NCBI GenBank assembly: GCA_041920465.1
Contig: JBHGXW010000069.1
Span: forward strand, 1 to 64,000
Length of the DNA stretch: 64,000 bases
Source of the DNA: Brevibacillus_H sp041920465
Lineage (GTDB): Bacteria > Bacillota > Bacilli > Brevibacillales > Brevibacillaceae
Direction: 5' to 3'
Below the pieces are notes generated by a model that saw nothing but the letters and a program-made list of their open reading frames with translations, was not told the DNA's origin and did no database searches. Numbering within the stretch: position 1 is the first letter of the stretch; the number at the start of each line of letters is the position of its first letter. The position numbers were made by a program, and so were the translations under genes. Of this stretch, positions 1-8,721 are shown piece after piece.

Positions 1-393
1 GCGGACAAGATCAAAGCAAATCTGGCGGAGAAAGTAAAAGCATTCGTGGAAAATAAACATCAAGCGAAAGGGGAAGGTTGGGGCAAAGAACACGCTTTCT
101 GGAACAACGAAGAACTGCTGACCGCCTTGAAACTGACTGCCGACCAACTGCAAACCGAGTTGAAGTCCGGCAAATCCTTGGCGGAAATCGCAACGGCCCA
201 GGGAGTAACGGAAGATGCAGTGATTCAAGTATTGACCAAGCAATTTGAGAGCCGTTTCGATGAGATGGTGAAGAACGGCAAGCTGTCTCAAGAGAAGATC
301 GATCAAATGAAAGAAAAAATGAAATCCATGGTTCAACAACTGGTAGAAAAGAAATTTACCTTTGAAGCCCATAAAAACGACAAGAAAGAATAA
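1..393 (+). CDS. C-terminal part of a charged helical protein (partial)
   Basis: An open frame runs from base 1 to a TAA, so this is the end of a protein that starts before the window; 130 codons are visible. I do not recognise a named family. The visible part is rich in Lys, Glu and Gln and should be almost all helix. Visible residues 45-64 (L-T-A-D-Q-L ... K-S-L-A-E-I-A) look like the 'LTxxQLxxELxxGKSLAEIA' unit that recurs in secreted repeat proteins of Bacillota, followed by a second helix with an L-S-Q-E-K-I motif and a Lys-rich tail. No membrane segment is visible. It ends just before a strong hairpin terminator. Function unknown. Confidence 0.75.
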   Translation, partial: ADKIKANLAEKVKAFVENKHQAKGEGWGKEHAFWNNEELLTALKLTADQLQTELKSGKSLAEIATAQGVTEDAVIQVLTKQFESRFDEMVKNGKLSQEKIDQMKEKMKSMVQQLVEKKFTFEAHKNDKKE

Positions 394-411
394 GCCTCTA
401 TACTCTAGCAG

Positions 412-440
412 AAAGACAGGTGACGCTCACCTGTCTTTTC
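412..440 (+). terminator. Rho-independent terminator
   Basis: Perfect 12-bp stem (AAAGACAGGTGA / TCACCTGTCTTT) with a CGC loop and a short T tract, 18 nt after the stop of the partial gene. A repeat-family hairpin begins 13 nt beyond the stem. Confidence 0.85.
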
Positions 441-450
441 CAACATGTAA

Positions 451-507
451 GAAAGTTTAAGCGCTTTACATTATGAAAGTGGTTAACCTTTCTTTCCATT
501 TGTGCAG
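451..507 (+). repeat. Terminator-linked hairpin repeat, copy 1 (head only)
   Basis: Head of the repeat family described in the findings. The left arm GAAAGTTTAAGCGCTTT and right arm AAAGTGGTTAACCTTTC form an imperfect hairpin, followed by the conserved tail CTTTCCATTTGTGCAGC. It shares the CATTATGAAAGT loop with the copy at 50240. Nothing after about base 507 resembles the other copies, so only the head is present. It sits in the leader of the RND operon. Confidence 0.75.
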
Positions 508-622
508 CTTTACTTATCCGCATCGTTTTCTAATTTTATTCTAATTTTCGAATGGTTAAATAGAAAAGACTATGCAAATAACTCGAAGATGATTGGCTCG
601 GTTAAGTGAGGAGGGTGTTAGT

Positions 623-1933
623 TTGAAGATACATAAGATTGCGATTGCAACCATTTTCATCGCCTCTGTTTTGATTGCCGGATGTTCTTCTGGGAACCAG
701 GCGGGCAGCAAAGGGAAGGGAGGCAACAATCAAAGAGCCGTGCCCGTCGAAGTAAAGCCGGCAGAATATCAGGATTTTGGGCTTACGTTCTCCCTTAGTG
801 GGCGATTAGAGGCAAACCAGCAAGTTGACGTGACCTCCAAGCTATCCGGAAAAATCACCCGTATCTTCGTTCATGTAGGCGATCAGGTCAAAGCCGGTCA
901 GCCAATTGTTCAGTTGGAGGGAGATGAAGTTCAGATCCAGCTGCAGCGTTCTCAAGCATCGCTGCTATCGGCAAGGGCTAAATATGAGGATGCCAAGAAA
1001 GGGACTCTGGCAGAAAATCTGATTCAATCCCAAAATACACTTGCTGATTTGCAGAACAAGTATGATGCGGCCAAAAAAGAACTGGACCGCTCAGAAGCCC
1101 TTTATAAAGAAGGGGCAATCTCGCAGGAAGAGGTAGAAAAAGCGAGATCGCAGCTGGTCAGCGCATCAACCAGCCTGGAGAACCAAAAGCAAAAACTGGA
1201 GCTGGATAAAAAAGGGCCAACCCAGTCTACGATTGATGCGGCAGCGGCTCAGGTTATGCAAGCGGAAGCTGATCTTGCCCTGTCGAAGTTGAATTCCAGC
1301 AATTTGATCGTGAAAGCTCCAATCGACGGGATTATCGGGTCTTTGCCGGTGACAAACGGTGAAACCGTTGCGAACAATAAGGTAGTAGCGCAAATTGTTG
1401 ACATGAGCACAATGAAGGTAAAAACGCAGGTGGATGAAAACAAGATAGGATTCTTCCATAACGGACAATCCGTTAATATTCAGGTGCCGGCAGTTAACCT
1501 GTCAACCAAAGGGAAAATCACTTCTGTAAGTCCGCTTGCCGACAGTAACAGGACGTATCCGATCGAAATCGAAATCCCCAACCCCGATGGACGGGCAAAA
1601 GTAGGGATGATCGTCTCCGTCGAGGCGAAGGGAGAACAGCGCAAAGCTCTGGTTGTACCGAGAGAAGCGGTTATTTTCAAGGATCAGGTCAATTACGTTT
1701 TCACCGTCGAGAATGATCAAGCGAAGCAGACGAAAGTGGATGTTGGCGAATCAGACGGGGAGCGGATCGAAATCCTCAAAGGGCTCAAGCAAGGGGATTT
1801 TGTCGTTGTAAAAGGCCAGAACATGCTGGTTCCCGATGCTTCGGTTGCTATTATTGACCCGAACAAACCGGATCGTAATCCGGATAACATGCAATCTGCT
1901 AATCCAAATCGGCAGCGCAGCAAGAAGGAATAG
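623..1933 (+). CDS. RND efflux periplasmic adaptor (HlyD/AcrA family) lipoprotein
   Basis: Membrane-fusion subunit of an RND pump, linking the inner-membrane transporter to the cell exterior. I place the start at the TTG at 623, 9 nt after GAGGAGGGTG; this leaves a clean lipoprotein signal (KIAIATIFIASVLIAGCSS) with lipobox Cys near residue 21. After it come a biotinyl-lipoyl half (G-R-L-E-A-N-Q-Q-V-D-V), a long coiled-coil hairpin (about residues 95-215), the second lipoyl half (VKAPIDGIIGS) and beta-barrel/membrane-proximal domains. The tail is polar. It is 436 aa, normal for the family. It lies 10 nt before the RND permease, so the two are surely one operon. Substrate unknown. Confidence 0.93.
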   Translation: MKIHKIAIATIFIASVLIAGCSSGNQAGSKGKGGNNQRAVPVEVKPAEYQDFGLTFSLSGRLEANQQVDVTSKLSGKITRIFVHVGDQVKAGQPIVQLEGDEVQIQLQRSQASLLSARAKYEDAKKGTLAENLIQSQNTLADLQNKYDAAKKELDRSEALYKEGAISQEEVEKARSQLVSASTSLENQKQKLELDKKGPTQSTIDAAAAQVMQAEADLALSKLNSSNLIVKAPIDGIIGSLPVTNGETVANNKVVAQIVDMSTMKVKTQVDENKIGFFHNGQSVNIQVPAVNLSTKGKITSVSPLADSNRTYPIEIEIPNPDGRAKVGMIVSVEAKGEQRKALVVPREAVIFKDQVNYVFTVENDQAKQTKVDVGESDGERIEILKGLKQGDFVVVKGQNMLVPDASVAIIDPNKPDRNPDNMQSANPNRQRSKKE

Positions 1934-1943
1934 GTGATAACAA

Positions 1944-4900
1944 ATGCATATATCCGAACACTCCATCCGTCGTCCGGTTACTGTCATGATGGCAGTTTTG
2001 ATTGTTATCATTCTTGGAATTATCTCTTTGACGCGCATCCCGATTGACTTATATCCGAAAATCGACATCCCCACCGTGGCGATAACCACAAGCTATTCGG
2101 GGGTAGGCCCGGAAGAAATCGAGAATCTCGTAACCAAACCTGTCGAAAAGGCGGTCTCTACCGTTGCCGGGATTAAATCAGTCAGGTCTGTATCGCGGGA
2201 AGGATCGTCACAGGTAACCGTGGAGTTTGATTATGGATCGGATATTGAAGCCGCCGTTGCTGAGATCCAGCAAAAAGTGGAACGGGCCAAACGTTCCTTG
2301 CCCGACGATGTCGATTCTCCAACCGTTAACAAATTTGATCCAAACAGCTTACCTGTATTAACGCTGGCTATCTCCTCTAAATTAGGGCCTGATCAGCTGA
2401 AAAACTTTGTAGATCAACAAATCGTCCCTTATCTGGAACGAGTAAACGGAGTAGCCTCCGTTACTACCTCGGGGGGATTGGAAAGAGAAATTAAAATTCT
2501 GGTAGACCCCAATAAAATAGACCAATACGGGATTTCATTGTCTGACATCAATCAACAGCTCCGCAACCAAAATATCGATTCTCCGGGCGGCAGGGTAACA
2601 GAAGGAGGAGTAACCTACACTGTACGCTCTTTAGGGAAGTTCTCCTCGATTGACGACATACGGAAGGTTTCGATTCCTTTAAAAGGCGGAGGCCAAGTTT
2701 TTCTTGGAGATATAGCGGTTGTTTCGGAAGGATATAAAGAAGTATCCATTGAAAATAAACTGAATCAAGAGAACACCGTTTCGTTGTCCATCATGAAGCA
2801 ATCAGGGGCAAATACCGTAGCAGTCGTTGACGGAATTCAAAATGAACTGGAGAAAATTAAGGCAGATTTGCCAGTCGATTTTTCCATTTTGAGCATTTCC
2901 GACCAGTCGAAATTCATTCGAGCTTCCATCAATACTCTGGTTCAAGACACCTTTATCGGCGGATTGCTTGCGATCTTGATTATCTTGCTCTTTTTAAAGA
3001 GCATCAGCAATACCCTGATTATCTCGATTGCGATCCCAATCTCTGTCATTGGAACATTTACCTTGATGTATTTCTCCCATATGACGATCAATGTGATGAG
3101 TCTGGGAGGCTTAACGCTGGGGATCGGTATGATCGTAGACGATGCCATTGTCGTATTGGAAAATATCCATCGACGCCGGGAAAATGGGTTAACCATCAGA
3201 GAAGCGGCTGTGGAAGGAACGAAGGAGGTAGCGATGCCGGTTATCGCCTCCACACTAACGACTGTAGCAGTTTTTTTCCCAATCGTCTATGTGGAGGGTT
3301 TGACTGCGCAACTGTTTAAGGATTTAGGCGTTACTGTCTCATTTGCCCTGCTTGCTTCCTTGGTTGTTTCGCTGACGGTTACCCCCATGCTGTCAACCAA
3401 TTTGATGAAAGCCAACGCAATGAAGCAATCCCGCCATCAAGGGAAAGGCATGAATGAGAAGTGGGTATCGCTGTATCGAAATATTCTTAGCTGGTCTCTT
3501 CGCCACCGGAAAACGACGATTATGATCGCCATTGCTTCCCTAGTCGCCGGAGTCGGGCTGGTTCCATTTCTGGGCATGGAGATGATGCCTGCTGCGGATC
3601 AGGGACAAGTGAGCATTTCCATTTCACTTCCTACCGGTACGGAGCTTGATAAAACCAGGGAAGTCATGGCACAGGCACAGACGATTGTTTCCAAAATTCC
3701 TGAGGTCAAAACCGTTTTTTCCAGTCTTGGCAGCTCGAATGCTACCCGTTTTGGCAGTGCCTCCAGCTCTACGGGATCATTTCTCCTGATTCTTTCGGAT
3801 TTGAACAAACGCAATCGCAGCACTGCGGAGATTACGGAAGAGATTCGCCGGGAATTAAACCGTTTCCCCGGAGCGCGTGTCAGGGTTAGCGAAGCAGGAG
3901 GAGCAACGCTTCCCGGATTGGGAGGGGGAGGGCAAAACAGCGGAGGCAACGCAGCGCCAATCTCCTATGCCTTGCGCGGGAATGATCAGGAGACATTGAA
4001 AGAATTGGCTGAGCGATTTACCGACGAGATAAGTCGAATCAAAGGAGTACGGGAAGCGGATAATACGTTAGAAGATACACGTCCCGAAATCCAAGTCTCT
4101 CTTGATCGGATCAAAGCGGCAGATCTGGGAATTACGCAATCGATGGTTTCGAGCACGATCCAGACGGCTCTGAAAGATCAGGTAGCCACGACGTTTGAGA
4201 CAGGCGGAACAGAGATTGATGTTACCGTGTCCCTTGCGAACGAACAGGCTGCTACGATGCAGGACATTGAGAATCTTGTGCTGACCAACTCAAAAGGAGA
4301 AAGAGTGCAGATCAAGGATGTGGCCAAGGTGGCGATCGCCAACGGTCCTCAGTCCATCCAGAGATTCAATCAGGCAAGAGTCGTGAATGTTACGGCATCC
4401 CTTGCTCCCGGGCAGGATCTGGGCAGCGTGACGAAGCAAATCAATCAAGTCGTAGCCAACTTCCCACTTCCTCCGGGCTATGTGATTGAGACGCAAGGGC
4501 AAAGCCAGCAGTTGCAGGAGTCTACGAACAGCATGATTCTGGCTTTCGGCTTAGCGATCGTTTTAGTCTATATTATTTTGGCGGCGCAGTTTGAATCGCT
4601 GGTTTACCCGCTATCGATCATGCTTTCGGTCCCATTATCTTTCTTCGGAGCAAGCTTTAGCTTATGGGTGACAGGCCGTCCGCTTAGCGTTCCGGCTTTT
4701 ATCGGAATTATTCTGCTGGCCGGTATTGTGGTGCGTAATGCGATTGTGTTGATTGACTTTACCAACATTCTTCGCAGGCAAGGGGTTGAACGGACCGAAG
4801 CGCTGCTAACTGCCGGGCCTATACGATTGCGCCCCATCTTGATGACGACGCTATGTACGGTATTAGGGCTGTTTCCTTTGGCATTAGGCTTTGGGGAAGG

Positions 4901-5081
4901 CGGAGAAAGTCAGGCGCCGATGGCAACCGTCGTGATCGGGGGACTGATTTTTTCCACCCTGCTGACGCTGGTTGTTATCCCTGTTGTCTACACCATGCTG
5001 GATGATGGGATGATCCGATTCAAAAAGCTTGCCCGATTCCTTCCCCTTGCAAGAATGAAATCAGTTAGTATAGATGAATAA
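1944..5081 (+). CDS. RND family efflux transporter permease (AcrB/SwrC-like)
   Basis: Proton-driven inner-membrane pump, 1045 aa, the usual RND length. The N-terminus ISEHSIRRPVTVMMAVLIVI is the typical TM1 lead-in. Two repeated halves are visible, each with a large extracytoplasmic porter domain. TM4 carries the proton-relay motif GMIVDDAIVVLENIHRR with the paired aspartates. The matching segment in the second half is GIVVRNAIVLIDFTN, where the acidic pair is absent as is usual. A Gly-rich linker lies near residue 655 (LPGLGGGGQNSGGN). It resembles B. subtilis SwrC/YerP in size. It is translated with the upstream adaptor; a two-component system follows in the same direction, a common arrangement for envelope-stress-controlled pumps. 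Substrate cannot be read from sequence. Confidence 0.95.
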   Translation: MHISEHSIRRPVTVMMAVLIVIILGIISLTRIPIDLYPKIDIPTVAITTSYSGVGPEEIENLVTKPVEKAVSTVAGIKSVRSVSREGSSQVTVEFDYGSDIEAAVAEIQQKVERAKRSLPDDVDSPTVNKFDPNSLPVLTLAISSKLGPDQLKNFVDQQIVPYLERVNGVASVTTSGGLEREIKILVDPNKIDQYGISLSDINQQLRNQNIDSPGGRVTEGGVTYTVRSLGKFSSIDDIRKVSIPLKGGGQVFLGDIAVVSEGYKEVSIENKLNQENTVSLSIMKQSGANTVAVVDGIQNELEKIKADLPVDFSILSISDQSKFIRASINTLVQDTFIGGLLAILIILLFLKSISNTLIISIAIPISVIGTFTLMYFSHMTINVMSLGGLTLGIGMIVDDAIVVLENIHRRRENGLTIREAAVEGTKEVAMPVIASTLTTVAVFFPIVYVEGLTAQLFKDLGVTVSFALLASLVVSLTVTPMLSTNLMKANAMKQSRHQGKGMNEKWVSLYRNILSWSLRHRKTTIMIAIASLVAGVGLVPFLGMEMMPAADQGQVSISISLPTGTELDKTREVMAQAQTIVSKIPEVKTVFSSLGSSNATRFGSASSSTGSFLLILSDLNKRNRSTAEITEEIRRELNRFPGARVRVSEAGGATLPGLGGGGQNSGGNAAPISYALRGNDQETLKELAERFTDEISRIKGVREADNTLEDTRPEIQVSLDRIKAADLGITQSMVSSTIQTALKDQVATTFETGGTEIDVTVSLANEQAATMQDIENLVLTNSKGERVQIKDVAKVAIANGPQSIQRFNQARVVNVTASLAPGQDLGSVTKQINQVVANFPLPPGYVIETQGQSQQLQESTNSMILAFGLAIVLVYIILAAQFESLVYPLSIMLSVPLSFFGASFSLWVTGRPLSVPAFIGIILLAGIVVRNAIVLIDFTNILRRQGVERTEALLTAGPIRLRPILMTTLCTVLGLFPLALGFGEGGESQAPMATVVIGGLIFSTLLTLVVIPVVYTMLDDGMIRFKKLARFLPLARMKSVSIDE

Positions 5082-5091
5082 ACAATGTGAG

Positions 5092-5114
5092 AGTGGCATT
5101 CTAAGGATGCCACT
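5092..5114 (+). other. Hairpin between RND pump and two-component genes
   Basis: Inverted repeat AGTGGCAT / ATGCCACT with a 7-nt loop, directly after the RND stop codon. There is no real T tract, so it is more likely a processing or attenuating hairpin than a strong terminator; the regulator gene starts 29 nt later. Confidence 0.5.
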
Positions 5115-5142
5115 TCTAGCTTTGCTAATGGAGTTGAGCAAG

Positions 5143-5829
5143 ATGCGAATTCTGGCAGTCGAGGATGAGATACCTTTACTACATGCGGTAGCTGACATTT
5201 TGCGGGAGGAAGGCTATGTCGTGGATTGTGCGGATCGGGGAGATGACGGCCTTTACATGGCGGAAACAGGGATTTATGACTTGTTAGTGCTGGATATCAT
5301 GCTGCCCGGTTTGGACGGATTGTCTATCGTGAAAAAATTGCGGGCAAACGGCATTCGAATCCCTGTATTGTTTCTTACGGCAAAAGATAGTGTGGATGCA
5401 CGAGTAAAAGGATTGGATGCGGGGGCGGACGATTATCTAGTTAAACCATTTGCAGTAGAAGAACTGCTAGCCAGAATCAGAGCGTTGTTCCGCCGAAACG
5501 GCAAGATCGGAATGGAGGGTGAATTGTCGTACGGCTTAATTCAGTTAAAGGAAAAAGAACATGATGGATATGTCGGAGATCAGCCGTTGAAGTTGACGAG
5601 CAAAGAATATGAGTTGTTAAAGTATTTCCTGTGTAATCGGGAACAAATTTTGACCCGCGAACAAATCTTTGACAGGGTATGGGGAATTGATTCCGAGGCG
5701 AATTATGGAATTGTGGAAGTATACGTCCATTACCTGCGGAAAAAACTGGCAGATCATGGGTGCGAGAGCTATATCAGGACGATTCGGAATGTTGGGTACA
5801 TGCTTAAGGAGAAGAAGGAGCATGTTTAG
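5143..5829 (+). CDS. OmpR/PhoB-family response regulator
   Basis: DNA-binding response regulator, 228 aa. I choose the ATG at 5143 (MRILAVEDE) because it has GGAG 9 nt upstream and gives the normal receiver N-terminus; an upstream start would add a long leader with no family match. The receiver domain has the acidic pair E7-D8, phospho-acceptor D51 (VLDIMLPG), the Thr in FLTAKDS and the Lys in DYLVKPF. The C-terminal half is a winged helix (LTSKEYELLKYFLCNREQ ... RTIRNVGYML). Its stop overlaps the kinase start by 8 nt, so translation is coupled. It probably controls the RND pump just upstream, or its own operon; this is inferred from position only. Confidence 0.94.
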   Translation: MRILAVEDEIPLLHAVADILREEGYVVDCADRGDDGLYMAETGIYDLLVLDIMLPGLDGLSIVKKLRANGIRIPVLFLTAKDSVDARVKGLDAGADDYLVKPFAVEELLARIRALFRRNGKIGMEGELSYGLIQLKEKEHDGYVGDQPLKLTSKEYELLKYFLCNREQILTREQIFDRVWGIDSEANYGIVEVYVHYLRKKLADHGCESYIRTIRNVGYMLKEKKEHV

Positions 5830-7087
5830 GAAAACCCGAATTCGCTTGGTACTGTTTAATGCGATTGTACTCATCTTGCTCTTGAACGGGTTGGGAAGTG
5901 CCGTTTACTTCTCCATGAAATACCGGCTGTACTCACAAGCGGACGGCAAACTGCTTCAGATTGCAAAGCACATTCGCGATACCCCGTTTCCATTTCTAAA
6001 AATGGAAAGAAAAAGATGGTCCGAGATAGATCGCCGTACGATCGTTTTGTTTTGGGATAAAGAAGGCCAAATTATTGGAAATACGCATGGAGAAATCATG
6101 GATCAGGCCGATCTCGATCAATTTCGGACAACGACAGGTACAGAAGGATTCACTACCCTGACTGTAAATGGACAACCGTACCGAATTTTAACGGCTACCG
6201 TTCATAAGGTAGTTAATGCGGAAGGTATTCTGGGAAAGGCTCAAACCTTCCAGATCGTTTATAATCTAGGACCTGAAGAAGAGATGTTGGATAGTTTACT
6301 CTACGTGATCAGCATCGGCGGGGCAATCAGTATTATCATTGCGGTACTTACCGGTCTGTTTCTCGCCAAAAAAGCGCTAATCCCCATTCAGCTGTCATGG
6401 GAGAAACAACAGCAGTTTGTGGCTGACGCATCCCATGAGCTGCGCACGCCTTTATCGGTCATTCAGGTCCATCTTGAACGATTATTCCGCTATCCTGATC
6501 ATACGATTGAACAGGAAAGCGAAAATATTTTGGTCGGTATTCAAGAAACGAGAAGATTAAACAAACTGGTCTCCGATTTGCTGACATTGGCTCGCTCTGA
6601 TTCAAACGAGATCCAACTGATAAAAAAAAGGATGAAGCTTAACGAGGTCGTGACGAAAAGCGTTCAGGCTTTTCAGCAGCTGGCAACGGTCAAGGACATC
6701 CAAATACAGACCCATATGGAAGAACCACTGGAAATCGTTGCGGATGAAGAACGGATTCATCAATTGTTGGTGATTCTTTTGGATAACGCCTTAAAATACA
6801 CTCAGGCCAAGGGGCTCATTAATGTATCCTGTAGAAGGGAAGGCAATTGGATCACGCTTGCTGTCGCGGATACCGGCATTGGAATCGCGAAAGAAGACAT
6901 TCCTTACATTTTTGACCGGTTTTTCCAGAGTGACAAAATGCGCTCCGGTGTTGTGGAAGGAGCAGGGCTTGGGTTATCCATCGCAAAATGGATTGTCGAA
7001 GCTCACGGCGGGAAAATTCGTGTGGAAAGTGAAGAGGGAGCGGGAAGCTGCTTTTATGTGAATCTCCCTTTGAGAGGAAAAAGGTAA
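5822..7087 (+). CDS. Sensor histidine kinase, HAMP-less CusS/ArlS-like type
   Basis: Membrane sensor kinase, 421 aa, paired with the preceding regulator. TM1 is at about residues 7-30 and TM2 at about 157-182, with a ~125-residue extracytoplasmic sensor between them that matches no domain I know. The H-box is FVADASHELRTPLSVIQVHL with the phosphorylated His near residue 205. The N-box is LLVILLDNALKYT, G1 is VADTGIGI, the F-box is IFDRFFQ and G2 is GAGLGLSIAKWIV. All catalytic motifs are intact. The start ATG at 5822 lies inside the regulator's last codons, preceded by AAGGAG. The ligand is unknown. Confidence 0.93.
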   Translation: MFRKTRIRLVLFNAIVLILLLNGLGSAVYFSMKYRLYSQADGKLLQIAKHIRDTPFPFLKMERKRWSEIDRRTIVLFWDKEGQIIGNTHGEIMDQADLDQFRTTTGTEGFTTLTVNGQPYRILTATVHKVVNAEGILGKAQTFQIVYNLGPEEEMLDSLLYVISIGGAISIIIAVLTGLFLAKKALIPIQLSWEKQQQFVADASHELRTPLSVIQVHLERLFRYPDHTIEQESENILVGIQETRRLNKLVSDLLTLARSDSNEIQLIKKRMKLNEVVTKSVQAFQQLATVKDIQIQTHMEEPLEIVADEERIHQLLVILLDNALKYTQAKGLINVSCRREGNWITLAVADTGIGIAKEDIPYIFDRFFQSDKMRSGVVEGAGLGLSIAKWIVEAHGGKIRVESEEGAGSCFYVNLPLRGKR

Positions 7088-7104
7088 GCAATGTATGGAC
7101 AAAT

Positions 7105-7154
7105 GACCAGCTCATTTCCGGCCATGTATCGGGAAGGAACTGGTCTTGTATTTT
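7105..7154 (+). terminator. Rho-independent terminator after the two-component operon
   Basis: Nested hairpin GACCAG...TTCCG / CGGGAA...CTGGTC followed by TTGTATTTT, 18 nt after the kinase stop. Confidence 0.65.
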
Positions 7155-7330
7155 ATCGACAGGAATGTATAAGTTTTTGTCCCAACGCTTCCACTATACT
7201 TTGAGTTGGTTAATCGCCTGGACATGGGGAGAAAGAAGATTTCTTGGGGAAAGTATGCTATAATATATATTTCAGAAACGAAAAAAACCTGTTTACAACG
7301 ATACTATCAAAAAAATAGGAGTTTGTTGGA

Positions 7331-7978
7331 ATGGATTACAAAGCTTTTAAGGATATTGTTCATGGACGCCGCAGCGTAAGAAAGTATACGGAACAAGATG
7401 TTTCGATCGAGGACATTGAAGAATTGATCGACTGTGCGCGATACGCTCCGAGCGATACCAATTCGCAAACATGGGAATTTATTGTCATCAAAAACAAAGA
7501 GAAAATTAAAGAGATTGAAAAGCTGACATGGGATGCTTTGTATGAAAAAGCAGCGGAGGCAGAACAAAAAGGATTGGGAAAAGAAGGAAAGCTGCTCACC
7601 CGTTCTTTTGGCCCTTACGCTACCGCGTTTTCTGATGCGCCGGTGCTGATCGTTTGTTTGGCTACGCCTTATCAATCCAAGTTCAGGGAGAAGATTTTTG
7701 AACCGATTCAACTGGTTCCTGAATCTGTCTGGGAAGAGGAAGGCATCAAAAGCAGTTGCTTGGCTACCCAGAATCTGATGCTGGCGGCTCATGCGCGGGG
7801 ATTGGCCACTTGTCCGATGACAGGACCGGTTCTGCTCGCTCAAGACAAACTAAGGGACTATTTGCAAATTGAACCGGAAAAACAAATCAACATGGTGATA
7901 GCTTTAGGTTATCCGAAAGAGCAGCCGAAAAAGCTGCCGCGAAAAGAAGTGAGTGAAATCGTTCGTTATATTTTATAA
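7331..7978 (+). CDS. Nitroreductase family FMN oxidoreductase
   Basis: FMN- and NAD(P)H-dependent reductase of the nitroreductase fold, 215 aa. The N-terminal FMN-binding signature is clear: VHGRRSVRKYTEQDVS, then LIDCARYAPSDTNSQTWEF, where the Arg pair and the Ser/Asn residues contact the FMN phosphate. The C-terminal part carries the second FMN motif (VIALGYPKEQPKK). AATQNLML-type helix residues (CLATQNLMLAAHARGLATC) fit the dimer interface. The start ATG has AGGAG 9 nt upstream. A TATAAT at 7259-7264 could be its -10 box but has no good -35. Single gene, bounded by terminators. Substrate is not deducible; quinones, nitroaromatics or flavins are all possible. Confidence 0.92.
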   Translation: MDYKAFKDIVHGRRSVRKYTEQDVSIEDIEELIDCARYAPSDTNSQTWEFIVIKNKEKIKEIEKLTWDALYEKAAEAEQKGLGKEGKLLTRSFGPYATAFSDAPVLIVCLATPYQSKFREKIFEPIQLVPESVWEEEGIKSSCLATQNLMLAAHARGLATCPMTGPVLLAQDKLRDYLQIEPEKQINMVIALGYPKEQPKKLPRKEVSEIVRYIL

Positions 7979-7982
7979 TTTC

Positions 7983-8023
7983 AACGCCAAAAAGAGGGGG
8001 CAGGTCCCTTTTTTTGGCGTTTT
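7983..8023. terminator. Bidirectional terminator between nitroreductase and YiaA-like gene
   Basis: Stem AACGCCAAAAA / TTTTTGGCGTT with A and T tracts on both sides, so it can serve both convergent genes. Confidence 0.85.
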
Positions 8024-8033
8024 CTGTACCTTT

Positions 8034-8273
8034 TCAAATGTCAGAATCAAACTTGGTGGATGAAGAATTTTTTTCGTCATCTTCGTGGTTGTCGCGAATC
8101 GTTTTTTGTAATACGAAGCAAGACATGATGAGGAAAAACGAGGTAACGGCATAATACCCTTTTACAGGCAGGCTGGCATCCAGTGTATAAATCCCGATAA
8201 ACATAGCGAGCACGGCAATGACGAATGATGCCCATGCCAGAAAGGTAAACGCTTGGGTATTTCTTCGCTTCAT
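8034..8273 (-). CDS. YiaA/YiaB-type two-helix inner-membrane protein
   Basis: Small membrane protein, 79 aa. It has two hydrophobic helices (about residues 9-27 and 36-56) with a short polar hairpin containing SLPVKGYYA between them, the pattern of the YiaAB two-helix domain. The cytoplasmic tail is acidic and Ser-rich. I start at the ATG at 8273 rather than the TTG one codon earlier, because AAGGAG lies 8 nt upstream of it. Function of the family is unknown. It is convergent with the nitroreductase. Confidence 0.8.
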   Translation of the reverse strand: MKRRNTQAFTFLAWASFVIAVLAMFIGIYTLDASLPVKGYYAVTSFFLIMSCFVLQKTIRDNHEDDEKNSSSTKFDSDI

Positions 8274-8490
8274 CAATTCAGCTCCTTTGGTTGATTGTGG
8301 TACTTTTTACTTATTTTCCTTTTCATCATATTACAAATTTATACATTTCACAAGAATTGCTGCCCTGGCTGAAACTTCTGTAAAGTCTTTTCTGACCAAT
8401 CAGGAATGAAAAAATGAAATTAGCACAATAGAAGCTTGCATCATTTTGAGGGAGTGTGTTAACGTTAAGCTAACCAATTGAAAACACCAT

Positions 8491-8578
8491 AAACGGGAGC
8501 TCGGGTGAACCGGGCTGAGAGGACGGCTATTCTGTCGTCGACCGTCATACCTGAACTGGATAATGCCAGCGGAGGAAT
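8491..8578 (+). promoter_or_regulatory. TPP riboswitch (THI element)
   Basis: Contains the conserved TPP aptamer strings CGGGTG ... GGGCTGAGA and ACCTGAACTGGATAATGCCAGCG-type 3' core (CTGAACTGGATAATGCCAGC), in the right order and spacing, 144 nt before thiC. High thiamine diphosphate should fold the aptamer and favour the terminator at 8618. Confidence 0.96.
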
Positions 8579-8617
8579 CATACATTCGTGTTATACATAG
8601 CACACGCATATTCGCTG

Positions 8618-8652
8618 GACCGCTCTTGCTTTTGCAGGCGGTCTTTCGTTTG
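8618..8652 (+). terminator. Expression-platform terminator of the TPP riboswitch
   Basis: GACCGC / GCGGTC stem with a T-rich loop and TTTCGTTT tail, lying between the aptamer and thiC. It is the likely OFF-state attenuator. Confidence 0.7.
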
Positions 8653-8721
8653 CACATGTCGTGCCTCTGTCTGCGCATTACCAGTTACCAAAAGTTACTA
8701 AATGCCAGAGGAGGTTTTTTT

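Noticed and set aside
5074..5142. Longer N-terminus for the response regulator
   Set aside because: The extra residues are encoded by the intergenic hairpin and do not belong to a receiver domain.
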